Positions 43,440 through 51,848 of a stretch of DNA of 64,000 bases are shown in pieces. The DNA is from Nocardioides carbamazepini. GTDB lineage: Bacteria; Actinomycetota; Actinomycetes; Propionibacteriales; Nocardioidaceae. Position 1 is the stretch's first letter; every line of letters begins with the position of its first letter. Position numbers and translations under genes: made by a program. The stretch spans positions 91,066-155,065 of the forward strand of contig NZ_JAHTLF010000023.1 of the NCBI RefSeq assembly GCF_024614185.1. Direction: 5' to 3'. Below the pieces are notes generated by a model. That model saw only the letters and a list, made by a program, of their open reading frames with translations. It did no database searches and was not told where the DNA came from.

Positions 43440-44726
43440 ATGAAGGGTCCCCGCTCCTGGGCGGCCGGCGCGCGCCGGGTGCTCACCGACCTCTCCCGGC
43501 GCCGGCAGGCGCTGGGCGGTCGGCTGCGCGACGACGTCGCCGAGCGCACCCGGCGGGTCCGGCACGCCGTGGCACCGGTGACCGGCGCGGTGACCGCGGC
43601 CGGCTGGGTGGTGGCGGTGATGGCGGTGGCGCTGCTGGTGGCCGGGCCGCTGCTGCGCTGGCGCGAGCTGCTCGTCGGCGGCATCTTCCTGGCCCTGGTG
43701 CTGCTGATCGCGATCGTCTTCGTGGTTGGGCGGCTCCCGCTGCTGGCGCGTCTGGACCTCGCCCGGGACCGGGTGATCGTGGGGGAGCGGGCCAACGGCT
43801 ACCTCACCGTCGCCAACCCGAGCGCACGCAGGTCGCGGTCGCTGGTCGTCGAGTTCCCCGTCGGTGCGGGACGGGCCGCCTTCGAGCTCCCCGGCCTGGC
43901 ACCGGGCGCCGAGCACGAGGAGCTGTTCGCCGTCCCGACCGCGCACCGGGCCGTCCTCGACGTCGGGCCGGTCACGGCCGTGCGGTCCGACCCGCTCGGT
44001 CTGCTGCGACGGGAGCGCCACCTCAGCGAGATGGACACGCTCTACGTGCACCCCAAGACCTTGCGCGTCGACGGCTCGGCCGCCGGCCTGATCCGTGACC
44101 TCGAGGGCCGCACGGTCCCCAAGGTCTCCGACAACGACGTCTCCTTCCACGCGCTGCGCGGGTACGTCGCCGGTGACGACCGGCGCCACATCCACTGGAA
44201 GTCGAGCGCGAAGACCGGCACGCTCATGGTCCGCCAGTTCGAGGAGACCCGGCGCTCCCACCTGCTCACGATGGTGAGCTCCCGGTTGGAGGACTACTCG
44301 AGCGACGACGAGTTCGAGCTGGCCATCTCGGTCGCGGGCTCCCTCGGCACCCAGGCGCTCGCCGACGGTCAGCAGCTCAGCGCCGTGACGTCACACGCGT
44401 CGCTGCCCGCGACCGGCGCCCAGCGGTTCCTCGACGGCCTGTCCGGCCTCACCTACGACTGGCAGGCGCGGCGGCTGGTCGACGTGACCCGTCATCTCAG
44501 CGTCGACGAGCTCGCCGCCAGCGTCATGGTGCTGTGCATCGGCTCAGGTGTGACGATCACCGACCTGCGCCGCGCGCGGCAGTACCTCCCGGTCGACACC
44601 CGGGTGATCGCGGTGCGCTGCCTGGTCGGCCACGAGCCCTCCGTGCGCTGGCTCGGAGACCTCGGTGTCGCCACGGTCGGCCGGCTCGAGGAGCTGGGCG
44701 TCGCCGTACGACGGGTGTCCGCATGA
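43440..44726 (+). CDS. DUF58 membrane protein
   Basis: 428 residues. A basic N-terminus is followed by two membrane helices (about 46-68 and 73-92). The DUF58 core near 230-250 shows GYVAGDDRRHIHWKSSAK and MVRQFEE. A VWA-like Rossmann segment follows it. The ATG at 43440 is 4 bases after the MoxR stop; it and the next gene's overlapping ATGA indicate coupling. MoxR-DUF58-transglutaminase triplets are common in bacteria, and the DUF58 protein is thought to be the MoxR partner. Confidence 0.87.
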   Translation: MKGPRSWAAGARRVLTDLSRRRQALGGRLRDDVAERTRRVRHAVAPVTGAVTAAGWVVAVMAVALLVAGPLLRWRELLVGGIFLALVLLIAIVFVVGRLPLLARLDLARDRVIVGERANGYLTVANPSARRSRSLVVEFPVGAGRAAFELPGLAPGAEHEELFAVPTAHRAVLDVGPVTAVRSDPLGLLRRERHLSEMDTLYVHPKTLRVDGSAAGLIRDLEGRTVPKVSDNDVSFHALRGYVAGDDRRHIHWKSSAKTGTLMVRQFEETRRSHLLTMVSSRLEDYSSDDEFELAISVAGSLGTQALADGQQLSAVTSHASLPATGAQRFLDGLSGLTYDWQARRLVDVTRHLSVDELAASVMVLCIGSGVTITDLRRARQYLPVDTRVIAVRCLVGHEPSVRWLGDLGVATVGRLEELGVAVRRVSA

Positions 44727-47191
44727 CGTCGCCGCCCATGAGTCACCCCCAGCACCCACCGGCGAGCGGGCCGATCGCGCCCCCGGTCCGCTCGGCCAGC
44801 CAGAGCGGACCGGTGCTCATCGTCCCAGACCGGCGTCGGGGCCGCGGGGCCCTGCCGCCGTGGTGGCTGATCCTGGTCGACGCCGTGCTCGTGGTGGGCC
44901 TCGGGACGCTCTGCGCGTGGCCGCTGGGAGAGGCCTACACCGGGCAGCGCTGGCTGCTCGCGGTCACGGTCGGGCTCGGTCTCGGTGTGGTGATCGCCTT
45001 CCTGGGCGCCCGGTGGCGGTGGGGGCCCTGGCTGACCGCGCTCGCCGCCGCTGCGGCGTACCTCGGCGTCGGATCGGCCGTGGTGGTCCCCGACCGGGCC
45101 CGCAACGGCCTGCTCCCCACGGCCGACTCGCTGCACGACCTCGTGGTCGGCCTGGTCCACACCTGGCGGGAGTCGCTGACGCTGCCCGTACCGCTCGGCG
45201 AGAACGGCGTCGTGCTGATCGTCCCGTTCGCGACCGGGCTCGTCGGCGGCCTGCTCGCCGCCGTCCTGCTCTGGCGGTCGCGGTGGTCCGGGCTCGCCGG
45301 GCTGGTCCTCGGGCTGGTGCTCGTCCTGGCGTCGGCCTTCGGCGACATCACGGCCCAGGCGACGCTGACCCGCGGTCTCGTCGTCGCGGTGGTCGGGGTG
45401 GTGTGGCTGCGCTGGCGCTCGCTGCGTCACGTGCGCCAGCGCTGGGGGCGCCGCGTGCTCGCGACGCTCGTCGTGGTCGGTGTCGCCGGAGGCGCCGCGG
45501 CGGGGCTGGGCGCGACGGCCGATCCCGACGCCACCCGGGTGGTGCTGCGCGACCACGTGGACCCGCCGTTCGACCCGCACGACTACCCGAGCCCGCTGGC
45601 GAAGTTCCGTGCGTACAAGAAGGAGCCGCTGCGGACCGGCACGTCCCTGTTCACCGTCGACGGGCTCGAGAGCGGGTCGCTCGTCCGGCTCGCGGTCATG
45701 GACACCTACGACGGCATCGTGTGGAACGTGTCCGGCGGCCCGGGCTCGGTCCATGACTCGGGGACCTTCCGGCGGTTGCGCAACGACCCGGACGCCAACG
45801 CGAGGGCGACGGTCCACGGCTCCATCACCATCAACGACTACACCGGTGTCTGGGTGCCGAGCGTCGGCGACACGCTGTCGCTGACGCCGATCAAGGACGG
45901 CCGCCCCGACGGCGACGCCGCCGGGGAGCTCGTCATCAATCGGCAGACCGGCACCGTCGCCCAGATCGGCGGGGTCGAGCGTGGCACCACCTTCGAGGTC
46001 GAGGCCGTCGCTCCGCCGAGCCTGGCCGACGAGGAGACCTCGGTCCTCGACGCCGACGGCTCGGTCTCGCTGCCGCCGCCCGCGATCGTGCCGGAGGAGC
46101 TGGTCGACCGGGTCCAGCGGTGGCAGACGGAGGACGGCTTCGGTGGGGGCACCGGCGGCGAGCTCGCCCAGTTCCTGCGCGACTCCTTCCGCGAGCACGG
46201 CTTCTACTCCGACGGCATCGACGACGACGTACCCGCCGGTCACGGTGCCAGCCGGCTGGCGGTGCTCGCCAAGACGGCGACGCCGGTCGGCAACGCCGAG
46301 CAGTATGCCGCCGCGATGGCGCTGATCGGGCAGCGGATGGACCTGCCGATCCGCGTGGTCATGGGCTTCAAGGTGCCGCCCGGGGGAGGGGAGGTCCGCG
46401 GTGAGAACGTCACCGCCTGGACCGAGGTCAAGCTCGAGGGCGCCGGCTGGGTGCCCCTCGACCCGACCCCGCCGGAGGACAAGAAGCTCCGCCGCCCCAA
46501 CGACGACCCCAACGAGGACCCGCAGCCGCAGGTGCTCCAGCCGCCGCGGGTCCCGGGCGAGCCCAAGGAGGCGAGTGACAACCTTCAGCAGGGCGACGGC
46601 CAGCGCAAGGAGCTCGACGTCCTCGCCGTGCTCGGCACGATCCTCGGCATCGTCGTCGACGGACTGTTGGTCGCGCTGCTGCTCTCGCCGCTGTGGGGCG
46701 TGCTCCTCTACAAGTTCCTGCGCCGACGCCGCCGCCGGAAGGCCGGCGACCCGGCCACGCGCCTCAGCGGTGCGTGGCGTGAGCTCGCCGACCGGATGCG
46801 CGACCTCGGCGTCCGGCCCACCCCGGGCGCGACCCGCCGCGAGAGCGCCTACGCCGCCACCGAGCGGTACGACGCCGTCGGCGTCGTCACCCTGGCGCAC
46901 ACCGCCGATCGCCACGTGTACGGCGAGGGGGAGCCCACCACGGAGGAGGCCCGTGCCTACTGGGCCGATGTCGACACCGCGCTGCGCCGGATGCGCCGGG
47001 CGACCCCCTGGTGGCGCCGGCTGCTGGCCCGGTTCTCGCTGGCCTCGGTGCCATGGCGATCAGGCCTCGGCCGGGTCCGCTCGGCCCTGGGACGCCGCGC
47101 CCGCCGCGCGGGCCGGTGGCTGCTCGGCCTCGGACCGGTCGTGCGGGTCCGGACCCTCCTGCGCCGCGTGCTGGCCTTCAGGCGACGCTGA
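44723..47191 (+). CDS. transglutaminase-like membrane protein lacking the catalytic Cys and His
   Basis: 822 residues. Six or seven membrane helices occupy about 40-270, an extracytoplasmic transglutaminase-like domain about 300-600, a further helix lies near 635-655, and a basic cytosolic tail follows. The domain is recognisable from NAEQYAAAMALIGQRMDLPI and GAGWVPLDPTPP. However, the catalytic Cys position (family G-D-C-x-x-F/Y-A) is Ala 525 in GNAEQYA, and the catalytic His (H-A-W) is Thr 564 in VTAWTE. Asp 580 remains. It is therefore probably a non-catalytic, binding version. Last gene of the operon; a hairpin array follows. Confidence 0.86.
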   Translation: MTSPPMSHPQHPPASGPIAPPVRSASQSGPVLIVPDRRRGRGALPPWWLILVDAVLVVGLGTLCAWPLGEAYTGQRWLLAVTVGLGLGVVIAFLGARWRWGPWLTALAAAAAYLGVGSAVVVPDRARNGLLPTADSLHDLVVGLVHTWRESLTLPVPLGENGVVLIVPFATGLVGGLLAAVLLWRSRWSGLAGLVLGLVLVLASAFGDITAQATLTRGLVVAVVGVVWLRWRSLRHVRQRWGRRVLATLVVVGVAGGAAAGLGATADPDATRVVLRDHVDPPFDPHDYPSPLAKFRAYKKEPLRTGTSLFTVDGLESGSLVRLAVMDTYDGIVWNVSGGPGSVHDSGTFRRLRNDPDANARATVHGSITINDYTGVWVPSVGDTLSLTPIKDGRPDGDAAGELVINRQTGTVAQIGGVERGTTFEVEAVAPPSLADEETSVLDADGSVSLPPPAIVPEELVDRVQRWQTEDGFGGGTGGELAQFLRDSFREHGFYSDGIDDDVPAGHGASRLAVLAKTATPVGNAEQYAAAMALIGQRMDLPIRVVMGFKVPPGGGEVRGENVTAWTEVKLEGAGWVPLDPTPPEDKKLRRPNDDPNEDPQPQVLQPPRVPGEPKEASDNLQQGDGQRKELDVLAVLGTILGIVVDGLLVALLLSPLWGVLLYKFLRRRRRRKAGDPATRLSGAWRELADRMRDLGVRPTPGATRRESAYAATERYDAVGVVTLAHTADRHVYGEGEPTTEEARAYWADVDTALRRMRRATPWWRRLLARFSLASVPWRSGLGRVRSALGRRARRAGRWLLGLGPVVRVRTLLRRVLAFRRR

Positions 47192-47324
47192 CCCGGCGCA
47201 GTCTGAGTCTCGAACAACGCTGACCCGGCGCAGTTTGAGTCTCGAACAACGCCGACCCGGCGCAGTTTGAACTCTTCAAACCGCGCCGGGCCGGCGTGTT
47301 GCCGAGTTCAATCTGCGACGGGTC
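47189..47324. repeat. 32-bp-period repeat array ending in an inverted copy (terminator-like)
   Basis: Direct copies begin at about 47189, 47221 and 47253 with an exact 32-bp spacing and the core GACCCGGCGCAGTYTGA. A reverse copy at 47304-47324 pairs 19/21 with 47254-47274. The array fills the gap between two convergent genes and can form a long hairpin in either transcript. The core and period match the array at 31649, but the spacer half differs. Confidence 0.8.
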
Positions 47325-47331
47325 GCGGGGT

Positions 47332-47763
47332 CTAGGACTGGTGCACGTAGTTGTCGAGCTGGTCGCGCTCGAACTGCAGCTGGTCGATCTTGTGCTTGAC
47401 CAGGTCGCCGATGCTGACGATCCCGACCACCTGGTCGTCCGCCACGGTCGGGATGTGCCGGAACCGGCGCTCGGTCATCAGCTGGAGGACGTCGTCGAGG
47501 TCGTCGTCGGGGGAGCAGGTGCTCACCTCGGTGGTCATGATCGCCGAGACGACGTTGTTGATCACCGTGCCGTCGCTGTGGAGGTGGCGTACGACGTCGC
47601 GCTCGGACACGATGCCCTCCAGCGAGGTGCCGTCCGTGCTCACCACCACGGCACCGATGTTGTACTCCGAGAGCGTGGCGAGCAGCTCGCGCACACCTGC
47701 CTCGGGACTGATGGTGACCACGTCGCGAAGCGACTTCGAACCGAGCACGTCAGCGATGCGCAT
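47332..47763 (-). CDS. tandem CBS-domain protein
   Basis: 143 residues with two CBS motifs: SPEAGVRELLATLSEYNIGAVVV then GIVSERDVVRHL, and SPDDDLDDVLQLMTERRFRHIPTV then GIVSIGDLVKHK. No other domain. The ATG is preceded by TAGCCT with 7 bases between (47771-47776, minus strand), consistent with a leaderless mRNA. CBS pairs bind adenosine nucleotides and act as energy or redox sensors; the partner is unknown. Confidence 0.88.
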   Translation of the reverse strand: MRIADVLGSKSLRDVVTISPEAGVRELLATLSEYNIGAVVVSTDGTSLEGIVSERDVVRHLHSDGTVINNVVSAIMTTEVSTCSPDDDLDDVLQLMTERRFRHIPTVADDQVVGIVSIGDLVKHKIDQLQFERDQLDNYVHQS

Positions 47764-47795
47764 GTGACGCAGGCTACTCAACTGTGTGGCCGGTG

Positions 47796-48695
47796 TCAGC
47801 GTCCTTCGTCGTCGCTCTCGTCGGCTGGACGGTGCCGGTGGGACCGGAGGTCCGAGACGCTGCCGCGTCCGGTGCGTGGCCAGTCGGGGTCGTCGCCGCT
47901 GTCCGGGACGCTGCCGAGGTACGACAGCGCGGCCTCGTGGAGGTGGCCGTTGCTGGCCAGGGCGTTGCCTCCCCACGGGCCGTCGTGCCCCTCGAGCGAG
48001 GTGAACCGGCCGCCCGCCTCGCGCACGATGATGTCGAGGGCGGCCATGTCGTAGACCTCGAGCTCGGGCTCGGCCGCGATGTCGACGGCCCCCTCCGCGA
48101 GGAGCATGTAGGACCAGAAGTCACCGTACGCCCGCGTCCGCCAGACCCGGCGCATCAGCGCGAGCAGGTCTTCGCCGAGCCCCCGGTCCTCCCAGCCGCT
48201 GATCGAGGAGTACGAGAGCGACGCGTCCTCGAGGCGTCGTACGTCGGACACGTGGCACTCGGTCGCCTTCATGAGCGACTTCCCGGTCCAGGCGCCGTGG
48301 CCGGTCGAGGCCCACCAGCGACGCTGCAGCGCGGGCGCGGACACCACGCCGAGCACCACCTCGTCGTCGACGGCGAGCGAGATGAGGGTGGCCCAGACGG
48401 GGACGCCGCGCACGTAGTTCTTGGTGCCGTCGATGGGGTCGACGATCCAGCGGCGCTGGGAGTGCCCGGAGGTGCCCTGCTCCTCGCCGGTGACGGCGTC
48501 GCGGCTGCGCGCCTTGGAGAGGGTACGGCGGATCGACTCCTCGACGGCCTGGTCGGCGTCGGTCACCGGGGTCAGGTCCGGCTTGCTCATGACGTGGAGG
48601 TCGAGCGCGCGGAACCGGGCCTGGGTGAGCGAGTCCGCGTCGTCGGCGAGCAGGTGCGCCAGACGCAGATCGTCGGTGTAGTCGGGGGCAGCCAC
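47796..48695 (-). CDS. hisN: inositol-monophosphatase family phosphatase, probably histidinol-phosphatase
   Basis: 299 residues. The metal-binding motifs DADQAVEESIR with GEEQG (near 66), WIVDPIDGTKNYVRG (near 83-97) and the C-terminal EVYDMAALDIIVREAGGRFT (near 217-236) define the IMPase fold. The closest actinobacterial form is the HisN-type histidinol-phosphatase, but inositol or other sugar phosphates cannot be excluded. The GTG start is supported by TAGGGT six bases upstream (48702-48707). The C-terminal 40 residues are a charged extension. Confidence 0.8.
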   Translation of the reverse strand: MAAPDYTDDLRLAHLLADDADSLTQARFRALDLHVMSKPDLTPVTDADQAVEESIRRTLSKARSRDAVTGEEQGTSGHSQRRWIVDPIDGTKNYVRGVPVWATLISLAVDDEVVLGVVSAPALQRRWWASTGHGAWTGKSLMKATECHVSDVRRLEDASLSYSSISGWEDRGLGEDLLALMRRVWRTRAYGDFWSYMLLAEGAVDIAAEPELEVYDMAALDIIVREAGGRFTSLEGHDGPWGGNALASNGHLHEAALSYLGSVPDSGDDPDWPRTGRGSVSDLRSHRHRPADESDDEGR

Positions 48696-48774
48696 AGGGG
48701 CACCCTAGCCGTCCGGTGCTGCCCGACCCGCGTGGGTCTGGCCCCGATGACCATCGCTCGTGCAGGATTCAACC

Positions 48775-49224
48775 ATGGAGATCAACGGCGTCCCGCTGCA
48801 TCCGCTCGTCGTCCACGCCGCCGTGGTCTTCACCCCGTTGGCCGGTCTGGTCGCCGTCGCCTACGGCGTGCCCGCGTGGCGCGACCGGCTGCGCTGGCCG
48901 CTCGTCGTGCTGGCCGCGGTGTCGGTCGCCAGCGTCTGGGTGGCCTTCCTGTCGGGGGAGGATCTCCGGGAGGAGCGGTTCGCCACGGCCACGGGGACCT
49001 TCGCCGAGCGGTTGGAGGACCACGAGACGTGGGCCGAGCGGCTCCGCATCGGTGCCAGTGTGTTCGCCGTCCTGGCCTTCGCGACCGCGTGGTTCCACAC
49101 CCGGTCCGGGCCGGTCCGCGCCGGGCTCACCGGGCTCACGGTGCTCGGTGGCGTCGCGACCCTCGTCCTCGCCTTCCTGACCGGCGACGCCGGCGCCCAG
49201 GCGACCTGGCGCATCGACGGCTGA
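48775..49224 (+). CDS. DUF2231 small membrane protein
   Basis: 149 residues with four hydrophobic helices. It opens with INGVPLHPLVVHAAVVFTPLAGL, the DUF2231 signature: a conserved LHP and a His in the first helix, suggestive of a heme or redox contact. I chose the ATG over the GTG five codons upstream. It ends just before a large inverted repeat array and converges on rsgA. Confidence 0.8.
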   Translation: MEINGVPLHPLVVHAAVVFTPLAGLVAVAYGVPAWRDRLRWPLVVLAAVSVASVWVAFLSGEDLREERFATATGTFAERLEDHETWAERLRIGASVFAVLAFATAWFHTRSGPVRAGLTGLTVLGGVATLVLAFLTGDAGAQATWRIDG

Positions 49225-49237
49225 TCTCCAGGCTCGG

Positions 49238-49366
49238 TTGAGTCGTCGCTTCTGACCCCTTGAGTCGTCACCTCTGACCCGTCGAGTCGTCAGTTCCGAT
49301 CGGACGAAAGTGACGACTCAAGGAGTCAGAACCGCCGACTCAACAGGTCAGAAGTGACGACTCAAC
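49238..49366. repeat. 22-bp-period array: three direct then three inverted copies
   Basis: Direct copies of a TTGAGTCGTCRCYTCTGACC-type unit start at 49238, 49260 and 49282. Reverse-complement copies end at about 49321, 49343 and 49365; both sets are spaced exactly 22 bp. The two sets form a long imperfect hairpin between the convergent DUF2231 and rsgA genes. A bidirectional terminator role is likely. Confidence 0.85.
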
Positions 49367-49367
49367 G

Positions 49368-50369
49368 TCAGTAGTCCGTCACCGAGCGGGCGGCCAGCAG
49401 CCGCCGGAAGGAGGCGACCCGCTCCGGGTCAGCCTCACCGGCGGCGAGGGCGGCGTCCAGCCCGCACTCCGGCTCCTCGTCCCCGTGGGTGCATCCGCGG
49501 GGGCACTCCTCGGTCATCTCGTCGAGGTCGGGGAAGGCCTCGATGAGGTGCTCGGGCTGCACGTGCGCGAGCCCGAACGAGCGGATGCCGGGAGTGTCGA
49601 TGATCCAGCCGTCACCGTCCGCGAGGGGCAGCATGAGCGCGGACGTCGATGTGTGCCGGCCCTGGCCGGTCACCGCGTTCACGTGACCGGTCTCGCGGCG
49701 CGCGTCGGGGACCAGCGCGTTGACGAGGGTCGACTTCCCGACGCCACTGTGCCCGATCAGCACGCTGGTCTGCCCGCGCAGCCGCTCGTGCAGCGCTTCC
49801 AGTCCGATGATCCTGCGGTCCGGACCGCGACGGGTGACCTCCCACAGCACCCCGAGCGACCGGTACGTCGACAGCAGGGTCTCGGGGTCCTCCAGGTCGG
49901 CCTTGGTGAGGCAGAGCAGCGGCGACATCCCGCCGTCGTACGCCGCCACCAGGGCGCGGTCGATCCACCGGGGCCGTGGCTCGGGGTCGGCGAGGGCGGT
50001 GACGACGACGAGCTGGGTGACGTTGGCGACGATGACGCGCTCGACCGGGTCGTCGTCGTCGGCGGTACGCCGCAGCGTGCTGCTGCGCTCGAGGACCTCC
50101 ACGATCCGCGCGAGCGAGCCGTCGGCGCCCGACACGTCGCCGACCACGCGCACGCGGTCGCCCACGACCACGCCCTTGCGGCCCAGCGGCCGTGCCTTCA
50201 TGGCCATCACGGTGCGCCCGTCGACGAGCAGCGTGAACCGGCCGCGGTCGACGGTGACGACGAGGCCCTCGACGGCGTCGTCGTGGGCGGGGCGCTCCTT
50301 GGTGCGGGGGCGGGTACGCCGGCGCGGACGGTCGTAGTGCTCGACGTCGTGCTCGTCGTACCGGGGCAT
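49368..50369 (-). CDS. rsgA: ribosome small-subunit-dependent GTPase A
   Basis: 333 residues with the circularly permuted GTPase order: LTKADLED (G4) near 155, then GHSGVGKSTLVNALV (G1) near 207, then DTPGIRSFGL (G3) near 257. The zinc-knuckle Cys/His motif CPRGCTHGDEEPEC lies near 290. An OB-fold N-domain and a basic leader (RRRTRPRTK) precede it. It lies 7 bases after aroA in one operon. RsgA assists 30S maturation. Confidence 0.92.
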   Translation of the reverse strand: MPRYDEHDVEHYDRPRRRTRPRTKERPAHDDAVEGLVVTVDRGRFTLLVDGRTVMAMKARPLGRKGVVVGDRVRVVGDVSGADGSLARIVEVLERSSTLRRTADDDDPVERVIVANVTQLVVVTALADPEPRPRWIDRALVAAYDGGMSPLLCLTKADLEDPETLLSTYRSLGVLWEVTRRGPDRRIIGLEALHERLRGQTSVLIGHSGVGKSTLVNALVPDARRETGHVNAVTGQGRHTSTSALMLPLADGDGWIIDTPGIRSFGLAHVQPEHLIEAFPDLDEMTEECPRGCTHGDEEPECGLDAALAAGEADPERVASFRRLLAARSVTDY

Positions 50370-50376
50370 CAGGACC

Positions 50377-51675
50377 TCAGAGGAGCCCGGACCAGAATCC
50401 GGCGAAGTCGGGGAAGGTCTTGCTGGTGGTGGCGACGTTCTCCACCAGGACGCCCGGGACCGCGGCGCCGATGATCACGGCCGCGTGGGCCATCCGGTGG
50501 TCGGCGTAGGTGTGGAAGACGCCGCCGGTGAGTGCGGCCGGACGCAGCGTCAGCCCGTCGGGGTGCTCGACGACGTCGGCGCCGAGCCCGCCGAGCTCCT
50601 TGGCCAGCGCGGCCAGCCGGTCGGTCTCGTGCCCGCGGATGTGCGCGATGCCGGTCAGCCGGGAGGGGGTCCGGGCGAGAGCACAGAGGGCCGCGACCGC
50701 GGGCGCGAGCTCGCCGACGTCGTGCAGGTCGGCGTCGAGGCCGTGGAGCCCGCGCCATCCGTCCGCGGGCCCGCTCACCCGGAGCCCCGCAGGAACCCGC
50801 TCGACCCGGCAGCCCATCCGGGGGAGCAGGTCGCGCAGCGCGTCGCCGGCCTGGGTCGTGGCCTCCGGCCAGTCCCGGACGGTGACCGAGCCGCCGGAGA
50901 TCGCGGCCAGGGCGAGGAAGGGCGCGGCGTTGGAGAGGTCGGGCTCGATCGCCTCGTCGTACGCCGCGATCGGGCCAGCCGCGACGACCCACCGGTCCGC
51001 GACGCTGTCGTCGACAGCAACCCCGCGGTCGCGCAGCATCGCGATGGTCATCTCGACGTGGGGGAGCGAGGGGATGGCTGCCCCGCTGTGGCGCACGTCG
51101 ACACCCGCCTCGAACCGCGGCCCCGCCAGCAGCAGCGCCGACACGAACTGCGACGACGCCGACGCGTCGATCACCACGGACCCTCCAGGGACCGCGCCGG
51201 TGCCGCGCACCGTGAACGGCAGCGCCCCGTCGCTGTCGTCGATCGTCATCCCGAGCCCGCGCAAGGCGGCCAGGATCTCGCCCACGGGCCGCTTGCGCAT
51301 GTGCTCGTCGCCGTCGAACGCCACCTCGCCGCGCACCAGCCCGGCGGCCGGCGGCACGAACCTCATCACGGTCCCGGCCAGCCCGCAGTCCACAGACGCC
51401 CGGTCCTCCGGCACCGACCCGTCGAGCGGTCGCACCGCCCAGTCCTCGCCGTCGGTGTCCACCGACGCCCCGAGCGCGGTCAGCGCCTGTGCCATCAGCA
51501 GGGTGTCGCGCGAGCGCAGTGCCCGTCGTACGACGGAGGGGCCGTCGGCCAGCGCGGCCAGCACGAGCGCCCGGTTGGTCAGCGACTTGCTGCCCGGCAG
51601 GGTCACCGTCGCGTCGAGCGGCCCGGTCGTGGTGGGCGCGGGCCAGAGGTCGGCGTGCGGGGCGGGAGTGGTCAT
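50377..51675 (-). CDS. aroA: 3-phosphoshikimate 1-carboxyvinyltransferase (EPSP synthase)
   Basis: 432 residues. The N-terminal LPGSKSLTNRALVLAALADG (near 25-44), GLAGTVMRFVPP (near 98) and the C-terminal ETDRLAALAKELGGLGADV and DHRMAHAAVIIG (near 395) are EPSP synthase motifs. Enzyme of the shikimate pathway joining shikimate-3-phosphate and phosphoenolpyruvate. A TAGACT hexamer is 10 bases upstream of the ATG and may be the operon promoter. Operon with rsgA. Confidence 0.94.
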   Translation of the reverse strand: MTTPAPHADLWPAPTTTGPLDATVTLPGSKSLTNRALVLAALADGPSVVRRALRSRDTLLMAQALTALGASVDTDGEDWAVRPLDGSVPEDRASVDCGLAGTVMRFVPPAAGLVRGEVAFDGDEHMRKRPVGEILAALRGLGMTIDDSDGALPFTVRGTGAVPGGSVVIDASASSQFVSALLLAGPRFEAGVDVRHSGAAIPSLPHVEMTIAMLRDRGVAVDDSVADRWVVAAGPIAAYDEAIEPDLSNAAPFLALAAISGGSVTVRDWPEATTQAGDALRDLLPRMGCRVERVPAGLRVSGPADGWRGLHGLDADLHDVGELAPAVAALCALARTPSRLTGIAHIRGHETDRLAALAKELGGLGADVVEHPDGLTLRPAALTGGVFHTYADHRMAHAAVIIGAAVPGVLVENVATTSKTFPDFAGFWSGLL

Positions 51676-51848
51676 CTCCCGCGTGAGTCTAGTAGCCCGT
51701 CGCGGCTGAACCGTGGGCTGGGAGCCGCCCGGGCACGCACCTCGCCGCGTCGGCGAGGCTCGACGGACAACCCGCTATGCCAGCGCTCCGCCGCCTCGCG
51801 ATGCACGCACCTGGGCGCCGCTCCCCACCATGCTTCAGCCGCGACACG

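Noticed and set aside
40073..43795. Open frame of 1240 codons antisense to the giant protein, MoxR and DUF58 genes
   Set aside because: Shadow of the real coding frames at high GC; no recognisable domain and no start signals.
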